Of a DNA stretch of 64,000 nt, positions 53,045 through 62,817 are shown one piece after another. The notes under the pieces were generated by a model. The model saw nothing but the letters and a program-made list of their open reading frames with translations. It was not told the origin of the DNA and searched no databases. Every line of letters begins with the position of its first letter. Within the stretch, counting starts at the first letter, position 1. The DNA comes from Chamaecrista fasciculata (taxonomy: Eukaryota > Streptophyta > Magnoliopsida > Fabales > Fabaceae), in contig QANZ01000122.1 in NCBI GenBank assembly GCA_003254925.1, forward strand, positions 111,166 to 175,165, in the 5' to 3' direction. The position numbers and the translations under genes are program-made.

Positions 53045-56000
53045 TTACGGTTCCTCAGTCATGCCTAATTCTCTTCTTATTTTAAAGTATCCTTCACTGG
53101 GCAGTGGTTTTGTGAAGATATCAGCGAGTTGATCTTTAGTTGGAATGAATTCTAGTTCAATGTCCCCTTTTAATGCGTGATCCCTCAGGAAATGGTGTCT
53201 GATTTCAATATGCTTTGTCCTGGAATGCTGCACAGGATTCTTTGACAAGTTAATGGCACTAGTATTATCACATTTAATTGGTACCTTATTGAAGTTTAGT
53301 CCATAATCCTTAAGTTGTTGAGTCATCCAGAGGATTTGAGCACAGCAGCTTCCTGCTGCCACGTATTCGGCTTCAGCAGTGGATAGTGCAACAGAAGTCT
53401 GTTTCTTGCTAAACCAGGAGACTAGGCAATGTCCTAGGAATTGGCAGGTTCCTGAGGTGCTTTTCCTATCTATTTTACAACCTGCAAAGTCAGCGTCAGA
53501 ATATCCAACCAAGTCACAGTTGGCTTCCTTGGGATACCATAGTCCATATTTCACTGTTCCTGCAAGATATCTAAAAATCCTTTTCACGGCTGTTAGATGT
53601 GATTCCTTAGGATCACTTTGAAATCTTGCACAAAGACATACAGAGAACATTATGTCTGGTCTACTGGCAGTTAAATACAGCAAAGATCCAATCATACCTC
53701 TATATAATTTTTGATCTACTGATTTACCTTTTTCATCTCTGTCAAGTTTTATGGATGAGCTCATTGGAGTGGAGGTTTCCTTGGCTTGATCCATTCCAAA
53801 ACGTTTGATGAGTTCCTTAGTGTATTTAGTTTGTGAAATGAAGATTCCTTCTTTCTGTTGTTTCACTTGAAGTCCAAGGAAGAAGTTCATCTCTCCCATC
53901 ATGCTCATCTCAAATTCACTGGTCATACTCTTGGAAAATTCCTTGCACATATGTTCATTAGTAGATCCAAATATAATATCATCCACATATATCTGTACAA
54001 TCAAGATATCTTGCTTTTTACTTTTGATAAATAATGTGGTATCAGTTTTTCCTTTTGAAAATCCTTGATCAAGTAAGAATCCACTTAACCTTTCATACCA
54101 AGCTCTAGGAGCTTGCTTCAAACCATAAAGAGCTTTATGCAATTTAAAAACATGATTAGGTTTATGAACATCTTCAAAACCAGGTGGTTGTTTAACAAAC
54201 ACTAGCTCGTTAATGTAGCCATTCAGAAATGCACTTTTCACATCCATTTGAAACAATTTGAAATTCATGAAAGATGCATAAGCAAGCAACATTCTAATAG
54301 ATTCTAATCTAGCTACAGGTGCATATGTTTCATCATAATCAATACCTTCTACTTGGTTATAACCTTGAGCTACTAACCTGGCCTTGTTCCTTACCACATT
54401 TCCTTGTTCATCCAGTTTGTTCCTGAAGACCCATTTTGTTCCTATGACTGATTGATCCTTTGGCTCAGGAACTAACGTCCAGACTTGATTTCTTTCAAAT
54501 TGATTGAGTTCTTCCTGCATGGCTAAAATCCAGGATTCATCTTGCAGAGCATCATCAATGTTTTTAGGCTCGATTTGGGACATGAAGGCAGTGTGGTTCA
54601 TGCTTTTTATTGACGATCTGGTCCTTATTCCTTCATTCAGATTTCCAATAAGGAATTTATGTGGGTAACTAGAGTCTCCTTTCCATTCACGTGGTAGTTT
54701 CTTTATTTCCTCAGTAGGGATCCCTCCTTGGGATGATCCTGCATTTTGATTTAGGGAAGATGAAGGAGAGTCTGTTCCCTGTTTTTCACTTTCCTGAGGG
54801 TCTGGTTCATTCAGGATGTCAATCTGACTATCAGTTTCCTGTATTGGTGCTCTGACTTCCTCTGGTTCATCTTCTGAATCATCATCTTCACAGATTTGAG
54901 GTGTAGGATTCGATTCATCAAACACAACATGAATAGTTTCCTCAATCTTATGTTTTTCTTTAAAATATATTCTGTATGCTTTGCTTGTGGTTGAGTATCC
55001 TACGAATATTCCTTCCTCTGCTCTTGCATCTAACTTTCCAGTATCCTCCTTATTGTTTATGTGACTGAAGCATTTACATCCAAAGGCATGGAAGTAGCTG
55101 ATATTTGGTTTTCTTCCCATCCATAGTTCATATGGTGTTTTATTTAAAATAGGTCTTACAAGACATCTGTTAAGAATGTAGGAAGCAGTGTTGACAGCTT
55201 CTGCCCATAGGAACTTGGGAAGGTTGTTTTCCAGTAGCATGGTTCTGGCCATATCCAGGAGAGTTCTGTTCTTCCTTTCTACCACACCATTTTGTTGAGG
55301 AGTTCTTGGGGCTGAAAAGTTGTGGCTTATGCCATATTCCTCACAGAATACATCAAAGTCTTGATTTTCAAATTCCTTGCCATGGTCACTTCTTATGCTT
55401 GTAATGAGGTATCCTTTTTCATTCTGCACTTTCAAACAAAAAGATTTAAAGTGTTCAAAGCAATCACTTTTATGAGCTAAATAGTATACCCATGTGTAGC
55501 GTGAGTAGTCATCAACTAGGACAAAACCATAGAGCTTTCCTCCTATGCTTTGGACTCTCATGGGCCCAAATAAATCCATGTGAATGAGTTGCAGGGGTCT
55601 TGATGTAGTCACGAATTCCTTTGATTTGAAGGAGTTTCTAACCTGCTTTCCTTTTTGACATGCATCACACACGTTATCCTTAACATAATTAAGCTTAGGA
55701 AGACCAAGCACCAACTCTTGTTTAGACAACCTTGAAATCTTACCCATGCTTGCATGTCCTAGTCTTCTATGCCATAACCAAGATTGGTCAGTGGTAGAAG
55801 TAAGGCATCGATGAGAAGAGAGGGATAATGCTTCTGCCTGCAGGACATAGATGTTTTCACGTCTAGATCCTTCAATCAGAATTTTATCGCATCCTTTCTC
55901 ATAGATGGAACATTTCTCAGTGCTAAACAAGACTCGATGACCCTTATCACATAGTTGACTGATACTGATAAGATTGTGTTTCAAATCTTCAACCAAATAT

Positions 56001-56245
56001 ACGTCATCTATGGATAAGGAAGATGAAAGAGAAATTTTACCGATACCGACTATCTTTCCTTTTAGGTTGTTTCCAAAGGTTACATTTCCCATTTCCTGCT
56101 TGGTCAAGGATAGGAAGCTTTCTTTGTTTCCTGTCATGTGTCTCGAGCATCCTGAGTCAAGATACCAGTATTCTGTTTTTGCATTCGACTTGAGACATAC
56201 CTGCAAGAAGTAATTATGACAGGATTTTAGGTCCCCAACTTTCAT
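53045..56245 (-). CDS. pol: Copia pol polyprotein (protease, integrase, RT, RNase H), 1066 aa
   Basis: Full domain set in Copia order. Protease active site DSGCSRHMTG near residue 31; integrase HHCC zinc-binding region (WHRRLGHAS ... CDACQKGK) near 156-200, then the D,D-35-E core (MDLFGPM, SDHGKEF, NGVVERKNRT); reverse transcriptase with LVAQGYNQ, KSAFLNG, YGLKQAPRAW and the catalytic YVDDI near 760; RNase H with GYSDADFAG, STAEAEY and CDNTSAI. The ORF ends with the Copia-typical LADIFTKPLP region. No stop or frameshift interrupts it. The first ATG overlaps the gag stop (ATGA, 56245-56242), so pol lies in the -1 frame relative to gag. The products would copy and integrate the element; with a single LTR this copy itself may not complete the cycle. 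Confidence 0.95.
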   Translation of the reverse strand: MKVGDLKSCHNYFLQVCLKSNAKTEYWYLDSGCSRHMTGNKESFLSLTKQEMGNVTFGNNLKGKIVGIGKISLSSSLSIDDVYLVEDLKHNLISISQLCDKGHRVLFSTEKCSIYEKGCDKILIEGSRRENIYVLQAEALSLSSHRCLTSTTDQSWLWHRRLGHASMGKISRLSKQELVLGLPKLNYVKDNVCDACQKGKQVRNSFKSKEFVTTSRPLQLIHMDLFGPMRVQSIGGKLYGFVLVDDYSRYTWVYYLAHKSDCFEHFKSFCLKVQNEKGYLITSIRSDHGKEFENQDFDVFCEEYGISHNFSAPRTPQQNGVVERKNRTLLDMARTMLLENNLPKFLWAEAVNTASYILNRCLVRPILNKTPYELWMGRKPNISYFHAFGCKCFSHINNKEDTGKLDARAEEGIFVGYSTTSKAYRIYFKEKHKIEETIHVVFDESNPTPQICEDDDSEDEPEEVRAPIQETDSQIDILNEPDPQESEKQGTDSPSSSLNQNAGSSQGGIPTEEIKKLPREWKGDSSYPHKFLIGNLNEGIRTRSSIKSMNHTAFMSQIEPKNIDDALQDESWILAMQEELNQFERNQVWTLVPEPKDQSVIGTKWVFRNKLDEQGNVVRNKARLVAQGYNQVEGIDYDETYAPVARLESIRMLLAYASFMNFKLFQMDVKSAFLNGYINELVFVKQPPGFEDVHKPNHVFKLHKALYGLKQAPRAWYERLSGFLLDQGFSKGKTDTTLFIKSKKQDILIVQIYVDDIIFGSTNEHMCKEFSKSMTSEFEMSMMGEMNFFLGLQVKQQKEGIFISQTKYTKELIKRFGMDQAKETSTPMSSSIKLDRDEKGKSVDQKLYRGMIGSLLYLTASRPDIMFSVCLCARFQSDPKESHLTAVKRIFRYLAGTVKYGLWYPKEANCDLVGYSDADFAGCKIDRKSTSGTCQFLGHCLVSWFSKKQTSVALSTAEAEYVAAGSCCAQILWMTQQLKDYGLNFNKVPIKCDNTSAINLSKNPVQHSRTKHIEIRHHFLRDHALKGDIELEFIPTKDQLADIFTKPLPSEGYFKIRRELGMTEEP

Positions 56246-57948
56246 TGGGTCCTTACATTGTTAGTGCTGGATCCTGCAATGGATCCTTTGACAACCCATA
56301 CCATTTTGATCCTTTGAAAGGGATTTTTAGCTTTGCATGTTTCTCCAGTTATGTCACAGTCACCTGCATGATGTCCTTTGTTTCTGCACTTATAACATTT
56401 TTGTCTAATGAAAGCTATAGATTTCTTTTTGGAGGAAGAAGGTTTAGAGTTAATAGCTTCCTTTCCTTTTGATCCATTTCCATATCCTAGGCCAGCCTTA
56501 TCATAGTAGCATTTTTGTGATCCTAGCATCATATCAAGTTTTCTGCTACTTCCTACGAAATTCTCTAGATCCTTTTTAAGAGTCTCATTTTCACGTGTTA
56601 ACCTGGCATTGTCTTTATCTAGATAATTAATTCTCATGTTATCTTCTCTCCTATAGTCAACTGAATCCTGAAGAAATTTTTCTTTTTCAGCGCAATCATC
56701 CTTGAGAATTTCAATTTCTTCTTTTAGAGCAGTCTTTTCTTTAATGAATTTATTTTCAAGTTCAGCATACTCTATTCTCAGATGTTTATATTTATCTTTG
56801 AGATCATAATATTTCTCTAGGATTTTGACAGATTCCTCAATTACTTCATCAACATTTAAATCTGCATAAATATCTTTGGTTACCTCTTTTTCTTCATCTG
56901 TTTTGACCATAAGACACAGGTTTGCGAGTTCCTCGTTGTCTTCTTCAGCTAGTAGTTCATCGTCGTCATCCCATGTAGATTCGGCCATCATAGCTTTCTT
57001 CTTTTCTTGAAATCTTCTTTTAAGGAGTGGGCATTCAGGTCTGATGTGTCCTGGGCGTTTGCATTCAAAGCATGTTACTTCTTCCTTCTTTTTGTAGTCT
57101 TCTTTCCAGTTTTGAAATGGCTTTCCAGAGGACATCCTTTTGTTAAATAGTTTCTTTTTGAACATTCCCATTTTCCTGAATTTTCTGGCTAAAAGAGCTA
57201 TGTCCTCCTCATCATCATCAGAGTCTCCATCCTCATCGTTGTCATCATGGTTCACAGCCTTAAGTGCAATTCCTTTTGACTTTTTCATGCTTTTTATTTC
57301 ATCCTGAAGGTGAGTAGTCTCATATGTTATCAGGTTTCCTCTCAGATTATCAATTGTCATGCTCTGAACTTTGGAGCTTTCCTGGAGAGCTGTTACTTTT
57401 GCTTTCCAGATAGAAGAGAGAGACCTCAGGATTTTCCTCACAAGTTTTGCTTGAGCAAGACGTTCTCCTAGTGCATCGAGGGCGTTGGTAATCTTTCCAA
57501 AGCGTTCAAACATTTCCTCGACAGTTTCATTTTCCTTCATTTTGAAGGTTTCATATTCATGCATCAACATGTCAATTTTAGCATTTTTCATATCTGAGGT
57601 TCCTTCATATGTGTCCTTCAGTTTGTCCCACATTTCCTTGGCGGTTTCACATCGTGACAGTTTCTTGAATTCATCTGCACTTACTGCACATACAATAGCG
57701 TTAATAGCTTTATGATTTAATTCATACCTTCGCTTGTCAGCCTCTGTCCATTCACTTCTTGGTTTTTCAACCGTTTCTCCATCCTCAACTTTTGTGATCT
57801 TGAATGGTCCGTTTTCAATGATATACCATATGTCTGAGTCTAAGGATGTAGTGAATATCTGCATGCGGAATTTCCAGTACTGATAATCGTTGCCATCAAA
57901 GAGAGGAGGCTTGTTCATGGATGTCCCGTGAGCTCCTTGCATTTTCAC
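56242..57948 (-). CDS. gag: Copia gag, 568 aa
   Basis: Starts 46 bp downstream of the primer binding site on the minus strand. The N-terminal third has the YQYWKFRMQIF and MWDKLKDTYEG patterns of the plant Copia gag domain (DUF4219/UBN2). Two zinc knuckles follow: CFECKRPGHIRPEC near residue 295 and CYKCRNKGHHAGDC near 520, separated by an acidic segment and a long charged, coiled-coil-like region. The product would form the virus-like particle and bind element RNA. It ends at 56242 in an ATGA overlap with pol, which suggests pol expression by re-initiation or frameshifting. Confidence 0.93.
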   Translation of the reverse strand: MKMQGAHGTSMNKPPLFDGNDYQYWKFRMQIFTTSLDSDIWYIIENGPFKITKVEDGETVEKPRSEWTEADKRRYELNHKAINAIVCAVSADEFKKLSRCETAKEMWDKLKDTYEGTSDMKNAKIDMLMHEYETFKMKENETVEEMFERFGKITNALDALGERLAQAKLVRKILRSLSSIWKAKVTALQESSKVQSMTIDNLRGNLITYETTHLQDEIKSMKKSKGIALKAVNHDDNDEDGDSDDDEEDIALLARKFRKMGMFKKKLFNKRMSSGKPFQNWKEDYKKKEEVTCFECKRPGHIRPECPLLKRRFQEKKKAMMAESTWDDDDELLAEEDNEELANLCLMVKTDEEKEVTKDIYADLNVDEVIEESVKILEKYYDLKDKYKHLRIEYAELENKFIKEKTALKEEIEILKDDCAEKEKFLQDSVDYRREDNMRINYLDKDNARLTRENETLKKDLENFVGSSRKLDMMLGSQKCYYDKAGLGYGNGSKGKEAINSKPSSSKKKSIAFIRQKCYKCRNKGHHAGDCDITGETCKAKNPFQRIKMVWVVKGSIAGSSTNNVRTQ

Positions 57949-57994
57949 TATGTGATCTTTTCCTCAGGGTTGTTTAAACCTGTACTATAGAGGA

Positions 57995-58009
57995 CCTGCT
58001 CTGATACCA
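57995..58009 (-). other. primer binding site of the Copia element (initiator tRNA-Met)
   Basis: The minus strand reads TGGTATCAGAGCAGG; TGGTATCAGAGC is the standard plant LTR-element site complementary to the 3' end of initiator tRNA-Met. An LTR end should precede it, but the 5-bp target duplication does. Confidence 0.9.
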
Positions 58010-58014
58010 AAACC

Positions 58015-58181
58015 GAAAGAAAAAAGAAATCATAAACAAAACCAAAAAAGAACAAAAATAAAATACTGAAAACAATAAAATAGCTAACCTACTGGAGTTG
58101 TTTCCTCCCCCACACTTATCTAGCAAATAAAATTTAAAATAATAAATAAGAGATAAGTGGGAAGAAGAAACAACTTAAAGC
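58015..58181. other. outer-element internal DNA between the Copia insertion and the ORF
   Basis: A-rich non-coding sequence, with one partial purine-tract module (TTCCTCCCCCACACTTATC at 58102-58120). Confidence 0.5.
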
Positions 58182-59363
58182 TCAATTCGGCTTCAAATTC
58201 TCCTTGAAAATCCAGAGGGGCAGGAGGCGTCGGCACTCAAGGGAACGTATGAAGTTCCCCTCCCTCTGGTCAGCGTGCTCCTCACAAATAATTTCCTTCA
58301 CACTTACACCACATAAAGAAATATAATTATAAATAGAAGGTGATGTGGAAATATGGTCAGGAATAATAAAATCAATATGAGCGAGAGGAGGCTTCTCTAT
58401 TTCAAGTTGTTCTTCAACTCTCATCGGAGGTGGGTTCATTGATTCTTTTTCTAATTCTTCTTCTTCATTGAGCCATTCATCTTGTGTAATGGAATCTTCC
58501 CTTGTACCTGTATCATCACAAGGAAGAGGAAGAGAGGTAACAGAAACAAGATTATCAATTATAATAGTGTTACCTTCATCCTTGATACCTTCCTTGATTA
58601 ATCCTTCTTTCTCATCTTCTAAGTCTTCCTCAAGAGATTGCTCGTCTTCTAATAATTTGTTGAATGCTTCAATCACTTTGCCATGAACGACCCATCGAAT
58701 GATTCCTTGATAATCATCATCATCGTTACACTCAAAGTGAGACACGAGGTCAGATAAGGGAGTAAAAGAGTCATTGCATGCAAGAATATTAGTTGTGTGC
58801 GTTTTAGTCTCGTCTTGCATCGCATGATCTTCCTTGTTATATTGCGGACCTACGTTTTCACAAGAAAAAGAAGAACAGGTACCAGAGAAATTATCATCAA
58901 TAGACTTAGTGTTACCCTCATGGTTGCTATCTTCCTCGCGTGATGGCTTGCCCTCCTTGACTTGTTGATCATCTCGTTGATGGCTATCACTGTTTTGATA
59001 TTGGTTACCTCCATGATACTTGATCTCCTCTATTGTTTGTTTCATAAACTCCCCCAATTCGCGAAACATTGAATTCCGTTGATCAACTATCTCGGCCAAC
59101 TGTTGAAGTATGGGGTCTCTTGTCGATTGATTAGAATCTTGGATTGATCCATAGCCTTCATATTGGTTTGGGTAACCATTGGACCGGGGAGAATAATAAC
59201 TAGGAGAATAATAATTAGAAGAATTAGTATAATAAGAAGAGGAATCATAATTATAATTATAATTATAAGAATCGAAAGAATTATATGAATTATAATTATA
59301 AGAATAAAGAGAAGAATCATTATCATCATAATATCCATAGGGAGAAAAATTTTGTCTAGACAT
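58182..59363 (-). CDS. uncharacterised 393-aa ORF of the outer element
   Basis: I do not recognise a domain. Residues 1-75 are extremely rich in Tyr, Asn and Ser (YNYNYDSSSYYTNSS-type runs, coded by near-repetitive AT-rich DNA at 59160-59340). A short segment around 80-115 (ILQQLAEIVDQRNSMFRELGEF) looks helical. The middle is acidic and polar (Asp/Glu/Gln-rich, low complexity), and the last 30 residues are distinct (REGNFIRSLECRRLLPLWIF). It is the only long ORF of the outer element and begins about 620 bp after the primer site, the position of gag. There is no zinc knuckle, protease or transferase motif. It may be a divergent gag-like or regulatory protein of a non-autonomous family. Confidence 0.6.
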   Translation of the reverse strand: MSRQNFSPYGYYDDNDSSLYSYNYNSYNSFDSYNYNYNYDSSSYYTNSSNYYSPSYYSPRSNGYPNQYEGYGSIQDSNQSTRDPILQQLAEIVDQRNSMFRELGEFMKQTIEEIKYHGGNQYQNSDSHQRDDQQVKEGKPSREEDSNHEGNTKSIDDNFSGTCSSFSCENVGPQYNKEDHAMQDETKTHTTNILACNDSFTPLSDLVSHFECNDDDDYQGIIRWVVHGKVIEAFNKLLEDEQSLEEDLEDEKEGLIKEGIKDEGNTIIIDNLVSVTSLPLPCDDTGTREDSITQDEWLNEEEELEKESMNPPPMRVEEQLEIEKPPLAHIDFIIPDHISTSPSIYNYISLCGVSVKEIICEEHADQREGNFIRSLECRRLLPLWIFKENLKPN

Positions 59364-59966
59364 TTAAACAAAATATTTCTCAACCACCTAAAAAGAAAAG
59401 AATTTAATTAACAACTCGAGAAAATTTCTTATATCTCTTTTTTTTTTTGAAATCTTTTAAAATTTCTTTTTGAAAATATTTAAATAAAAATAAATCTAAT
59501 CCTAAAGATTCAATCAAGAATCAAATTGAAAAGATTATCCTATCTTGAAATCAAATAGAAAAATCAAATCAAAAATCAAATTAAAAGAATCTTGAAAGAA
59601 TCAAGATTTGAAATTTTAAAAGATTTTTATTTTTATTTTATTTTTAAAAATCAGAAAATATTTTAAATTTAAAAATCTTAATCCAAAAGATCCAATCAAA
59701 AATCAAATTGAAAAGATACTCAATCAATTCAAATTTCAAATTGAAAGTGAATCTTGCTAGAATCAAGGTTTAAAATTTAAAAAATTTTGAATTTTTTTTT
59801 TATATTTAATAAAAACGAAAATATTAAAAAAAATTAATAAAAACAAGATGCAAATGCAACCCTAATATGATCCTAGATCTAATGCAATTCTAATATGCAA
59901 CTATATGAATGCAAAACCCAAATTCAAAGAACTTACACAATAAACCGTTACACTCACAAGAGAGTT
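59364..59966. other. 5' untranslated leader of the outer element
   Basis: Very A/T-rich, with diverged ~120-bp repeats of the pattern ATCAAATTGAAAAGAT (for example 59523-59540 and 59699-59716). No gene. Confidence 0.5.
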
Positions 59967-59983
59967 CCCCGGCAACGGCGCCA
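59967..59983 (-). other. primer binding site of the outer element (tRNA-Asp)
   Basis: The plus strand reads CCCCGGCAACGGCGCCA, which matches the 3' end of plant tRNA-Asp as I recall it, so the minus strand is the complementary primer site, 4 bases inside the LTR. It fixes the element orientation as minus. Confidence 0.82.
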
Positions 59984-59987
59984 AATT

Positions 59988-61182
59988 TGACGGAACACTT
60001 GTCGTTAGTGCCGCCAAATTAATACTCAAGCTATGCCCGAATATTATATTAAGATATAATATAGTGCACAACCCAAGGTCGGATCTCTAAGGAACCTCTT
60101 GGATGAGAATAACAATCAATTGCGTAAATAATTACGAATTTAGGTCTAATGTTTTGTTGGTTAGTTATATTATTATGATGAAAACAAGAAAATAATAAAG
60201 AACATAAAGAAAATAAAGAAAAGATAAAAGAAAATATATGAGAGATGAGAAGATGAAGTCCCTAGAGAATAATCACGAATTCTACTATCCTAGCTCAATA
60301 AAGATAATCAAGAAGTTATTATTATTATGCAACAAACCACATTCAATATCCGAAGATACTTGTCTCGCAACCACGAAGACATAGATTAATTATGATAACT
60401 ATAAACGCCTCAACCGAGCAAACAATTTATAATTAAACATAACAATCACCAATTAAGCAATGACGACAATAGAAACATAACTCGACCAACCGGTAATATA
60501 AAAGAGAAAACCTTATTAATCATAAAAAGTGATGGATCAAACGATACCAAAACAAGTACAACTAATAATGTTTATGAAAATATTAAAGAACAATCCTAAC
60601 ACTATTGTCTGATACTAATTAACAATTAAATACAAATGTAATCTAATTGCGAATTAGCAAAACATAATAATAATAAACTCCCTGGACGATGAAGAAAAAT
60701 GAGCTCAGGCTTCCTTCGGATTCTCCTCTAGGATGAAGGAATTAGTCCATACGGACTTTAGGAGAAAAGATGGAAGAGATTCTGGTAGTAGAACACCCAG
60801 ATGGGGCTCTCAAGTGGTCTCCCCGAATTAGAATTGATGAGCTCTATTTATAGGCAAAATACGGAATCAAATTCAAATCTTCAGCTTGATTCTTGATAAG
60901 ATTTGTTGGTTTAAACTTGACTCTCAAGATTTGGTGGTTATAATTATGTGATATTGGACCTGAAATCACTAGCAAACAATTATGCAGTATCTCTAATTTA
61001 GAGTATAAATCAATAAGTCAAATATTATATAGAAAAATACCACAAAATTGCATACTTTTATATAATTATAAATCACAATATCTTGGCACCAAACTAGCAA
61101 TATATCTGGTCATTTATATAATAAAATATTATAAATAATATAAAAAGAAGACCAAATAATATTATAATATTTGGGCTGATCA
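59988..61182 (-). repeat. 5' LTR of the outer element (1195 bp)
   Basis: Complete copy, including the 86 bp missing from the other LTR. CCTATAAATAGAGC on the minus strand near 60840-60853 is a strong TATA box. Confidence 0.9.
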
Positions 61183-61286
61183 AGTATGGACTTAGGTAAG
61201 AAATTTGTTAGGAAAGAACTAATCAAGAAGTGTACGGTTAAATATAATTGGTTTACTAATTTTTTAAAATCTCTTAAATAAATTTT

Positions 61287-61589
61287 GGCAAAAGTATTCT
61301 TGATACTCTTAAATTATGGGATCGATTTCACTTTTACCCCAAATTTTTTTTTGAGTCAATTGTACCCAAGAGTATGAGGTCAATTTCAGTTGTATCACTA
61401 AAGTTTTTTTAAGTCAATTTTACCCCTAATAAAAAAGAAAAGATTTGAGGTACTTTTGATCCAAAAAAAACTTGTGGAATACAATTGAAATTGACCTATA
61501 CTTTGGGGGCACATTTGACTCAAAAATAAAACTTGATAGTACAATTGAAACTCACTCTATACTTGGAGGGTACCAAGAGTACTTTTGTC
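61287..61589. mobile_element. Mutator-type MITE (303 bp)
   Basis: Ends GGCAAAAGTATTCTTGATAC / GTACCAAGAGTACTTTTGTC, flanked by the perfect 9-bp repeat ATAAATTTT (61278-61286, 61590-61598). No coding capacity. Confidence 0.88.
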
Positions 61590-62196
61590 ATAAATTTTGG
61601 GTTGAAAGAGTTAGGTTGAACGAGCTTAAACAAAAACATCAAGAACCCTAAATCACAGTGAAATTCGTTAGTTTGACCTAGAGTTAACACGTAGTTAAAA
61701 ATTTGTTACATTTGAACTTAAGATAAGAGAGATATAACCGATTTCACTAGTTTGACTGGGAAATGAGTGGTCCACGTTTGGGGTCCAATTTAATCTTGCT
61801 TGTTGACGACCCTAACAGAATAGAGAAATGACTTATTAAAAACAACTTATAGTTTTGGACTCATCACATTAGAATTTGAAATGAGAAAAATATGATTTGG
61901 TAGTTTGGGATTAATTTGAGAAATTAATATATAGGGCCAATCTGAAATAAATAAAATATTTAGAACTAATTTGAGAACTGGCTCATATATTTGGAACCAA
62001 TTTGAGGTTCTGACCTAAAATATTTTTGTTCAAAATGTCTAAATCTTAATGAACTTAACCTAGTGGGCACTAATTTATAAATTAATTAAAACAATTACTT
62101 GTGAAAGATCGAATCTTTGTTTAGTTTAAGGCAATTCGACCGTGGAATTATAATGATTGAGGTCATGGTTTTAGTTTCGTTTGTATTTTATCATTT
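61590..62196. other. intergenic; includes a diverged CRK-cluster spacer relic
   Basis: 62040-62196 aligns with 37944-38105 (GTGGGCA...TAAAG..., GGCAATT...GACC..GGAATTAT, CATGGTTTTAGT.TCGTTTGT), so CRK-associated spacer DNA extends past the nested retrotransposon. No gene. Confidence 0.5.
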
Positions 62197-62635
62197 GGCC
62201 AAAATTTTATTTTGGTCTCTCATGTTTGCTTAAAGTTTTGTTTTGGTCCCTCAAGTTTTTTTCGTTTCCTTTTGATCCATCATGTTTGCTCAAAGTTCCG
62301 TTTTGGTCTCTCAAGTTTCCAAAAAGTTCCACCGTTAGTCCTTCATTCTTTTCCATCCACTTTTTCCGTTAAAAAAGGAATAAAAACTAACTTTCATCTC
62401 CCAACAATTTGTTCTAATGCATTAAGATCCTTCCCTTTTGTAAAAGAGCAAAATTGTTGGGAAATGAAAGTTAGGTTTTTTTTTCATTTTTTTAACAGAA
62501 AAAGTAGATGGAAAAGAGTCAAGGACTAACGGTAGATTTTTTAGAAACTTAAGGGAACAAAACGGAAATTTAAGCAAATATGAAGAACCAAAACAAAAGA
62601 AGAAAAACTTAAAGGATCAAAATAGGATTTTGGCC
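62197..62635. mobile_element. Mutator-type MITE, GGCCAAAGTCC family (439 bp)
   Basis: Ends GGCCAAAATTTTATTTTGG / CCAAAATAGGATTTTGGCC. Flanks TTATCATTT and TTATTATTT match at 8 of 9. The related spacer at 38090-38110 has the sequence TTTTATCACTTTAGTCTC uninterrupted, giving the empty site. Internally it is closely similar to 24044-24475. Confidence 0.85.
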
Positions 62636-62817
62636 TTATTATTTTATCTCAATCCACCACCCCAATTATTTCCAAGCACTTGCTTCGATGCTGAAAGTCG
62701 ATCACGGGCTATTTAACCGGTATATATTTTAAAAAATAAATATTTACTAAATAATAATTATTATAAAAATATTCACCAATATATATTTTCTTTTGCGGCG
62801 CTGCAGACTTTTTTGTG

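Larger units (their letters stand above)
48535..58009 (-). mobile_element. Sirevirus-like Copia retrotransposon lacking its 5' LTR
   Basis: Order on the minus strand: primer binding site (58009-57995), gag, pol, env-like ORF, purine tracts, LTR (49828-48535). The target duplication AAACC lies at 48530-48534 beyond the LTR and at 58010-58014 directly beside the primer site, so the 5' LTR (about 1.3 kb) is absent without loss of flanking DNA. The Copia order (integrase before reverse transcriptase), the long third ORF after pol and more than one purine tract before the LTR fit Sireviruses. gag and pol have no internal stops. It inserted into the outer element in the same orientation. Confidence 0.85.
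46109..61182 (-). mobile_element. non-autonomous LTR retrotransposon, host of the Copia insertion
   Basis: The LTRs at 46109-47226 and 59988-61182 begin TGACGG and end GATCA; the whole is flanked by the 5-bp repeat AGTAT (46104-46108, 61183-61187). The strand follows from the primer binding site next to the 59988 LTR and the purine tract next to the other. By eye the LTRs differ at about 20 sites plus a few indels, so insertion is fairly recent. Without the inserted Copia element the internal region is only ~3.3 kb and encodes one ORF (58182-59363) with no protease, reverse transcriptase or integrase. The tRNA-Asp-type primer site points to the Athila/Tat side of Ty3-gypsy, presumably mobilised in trans; that lineage is inferred. 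Confidence 0.88.
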
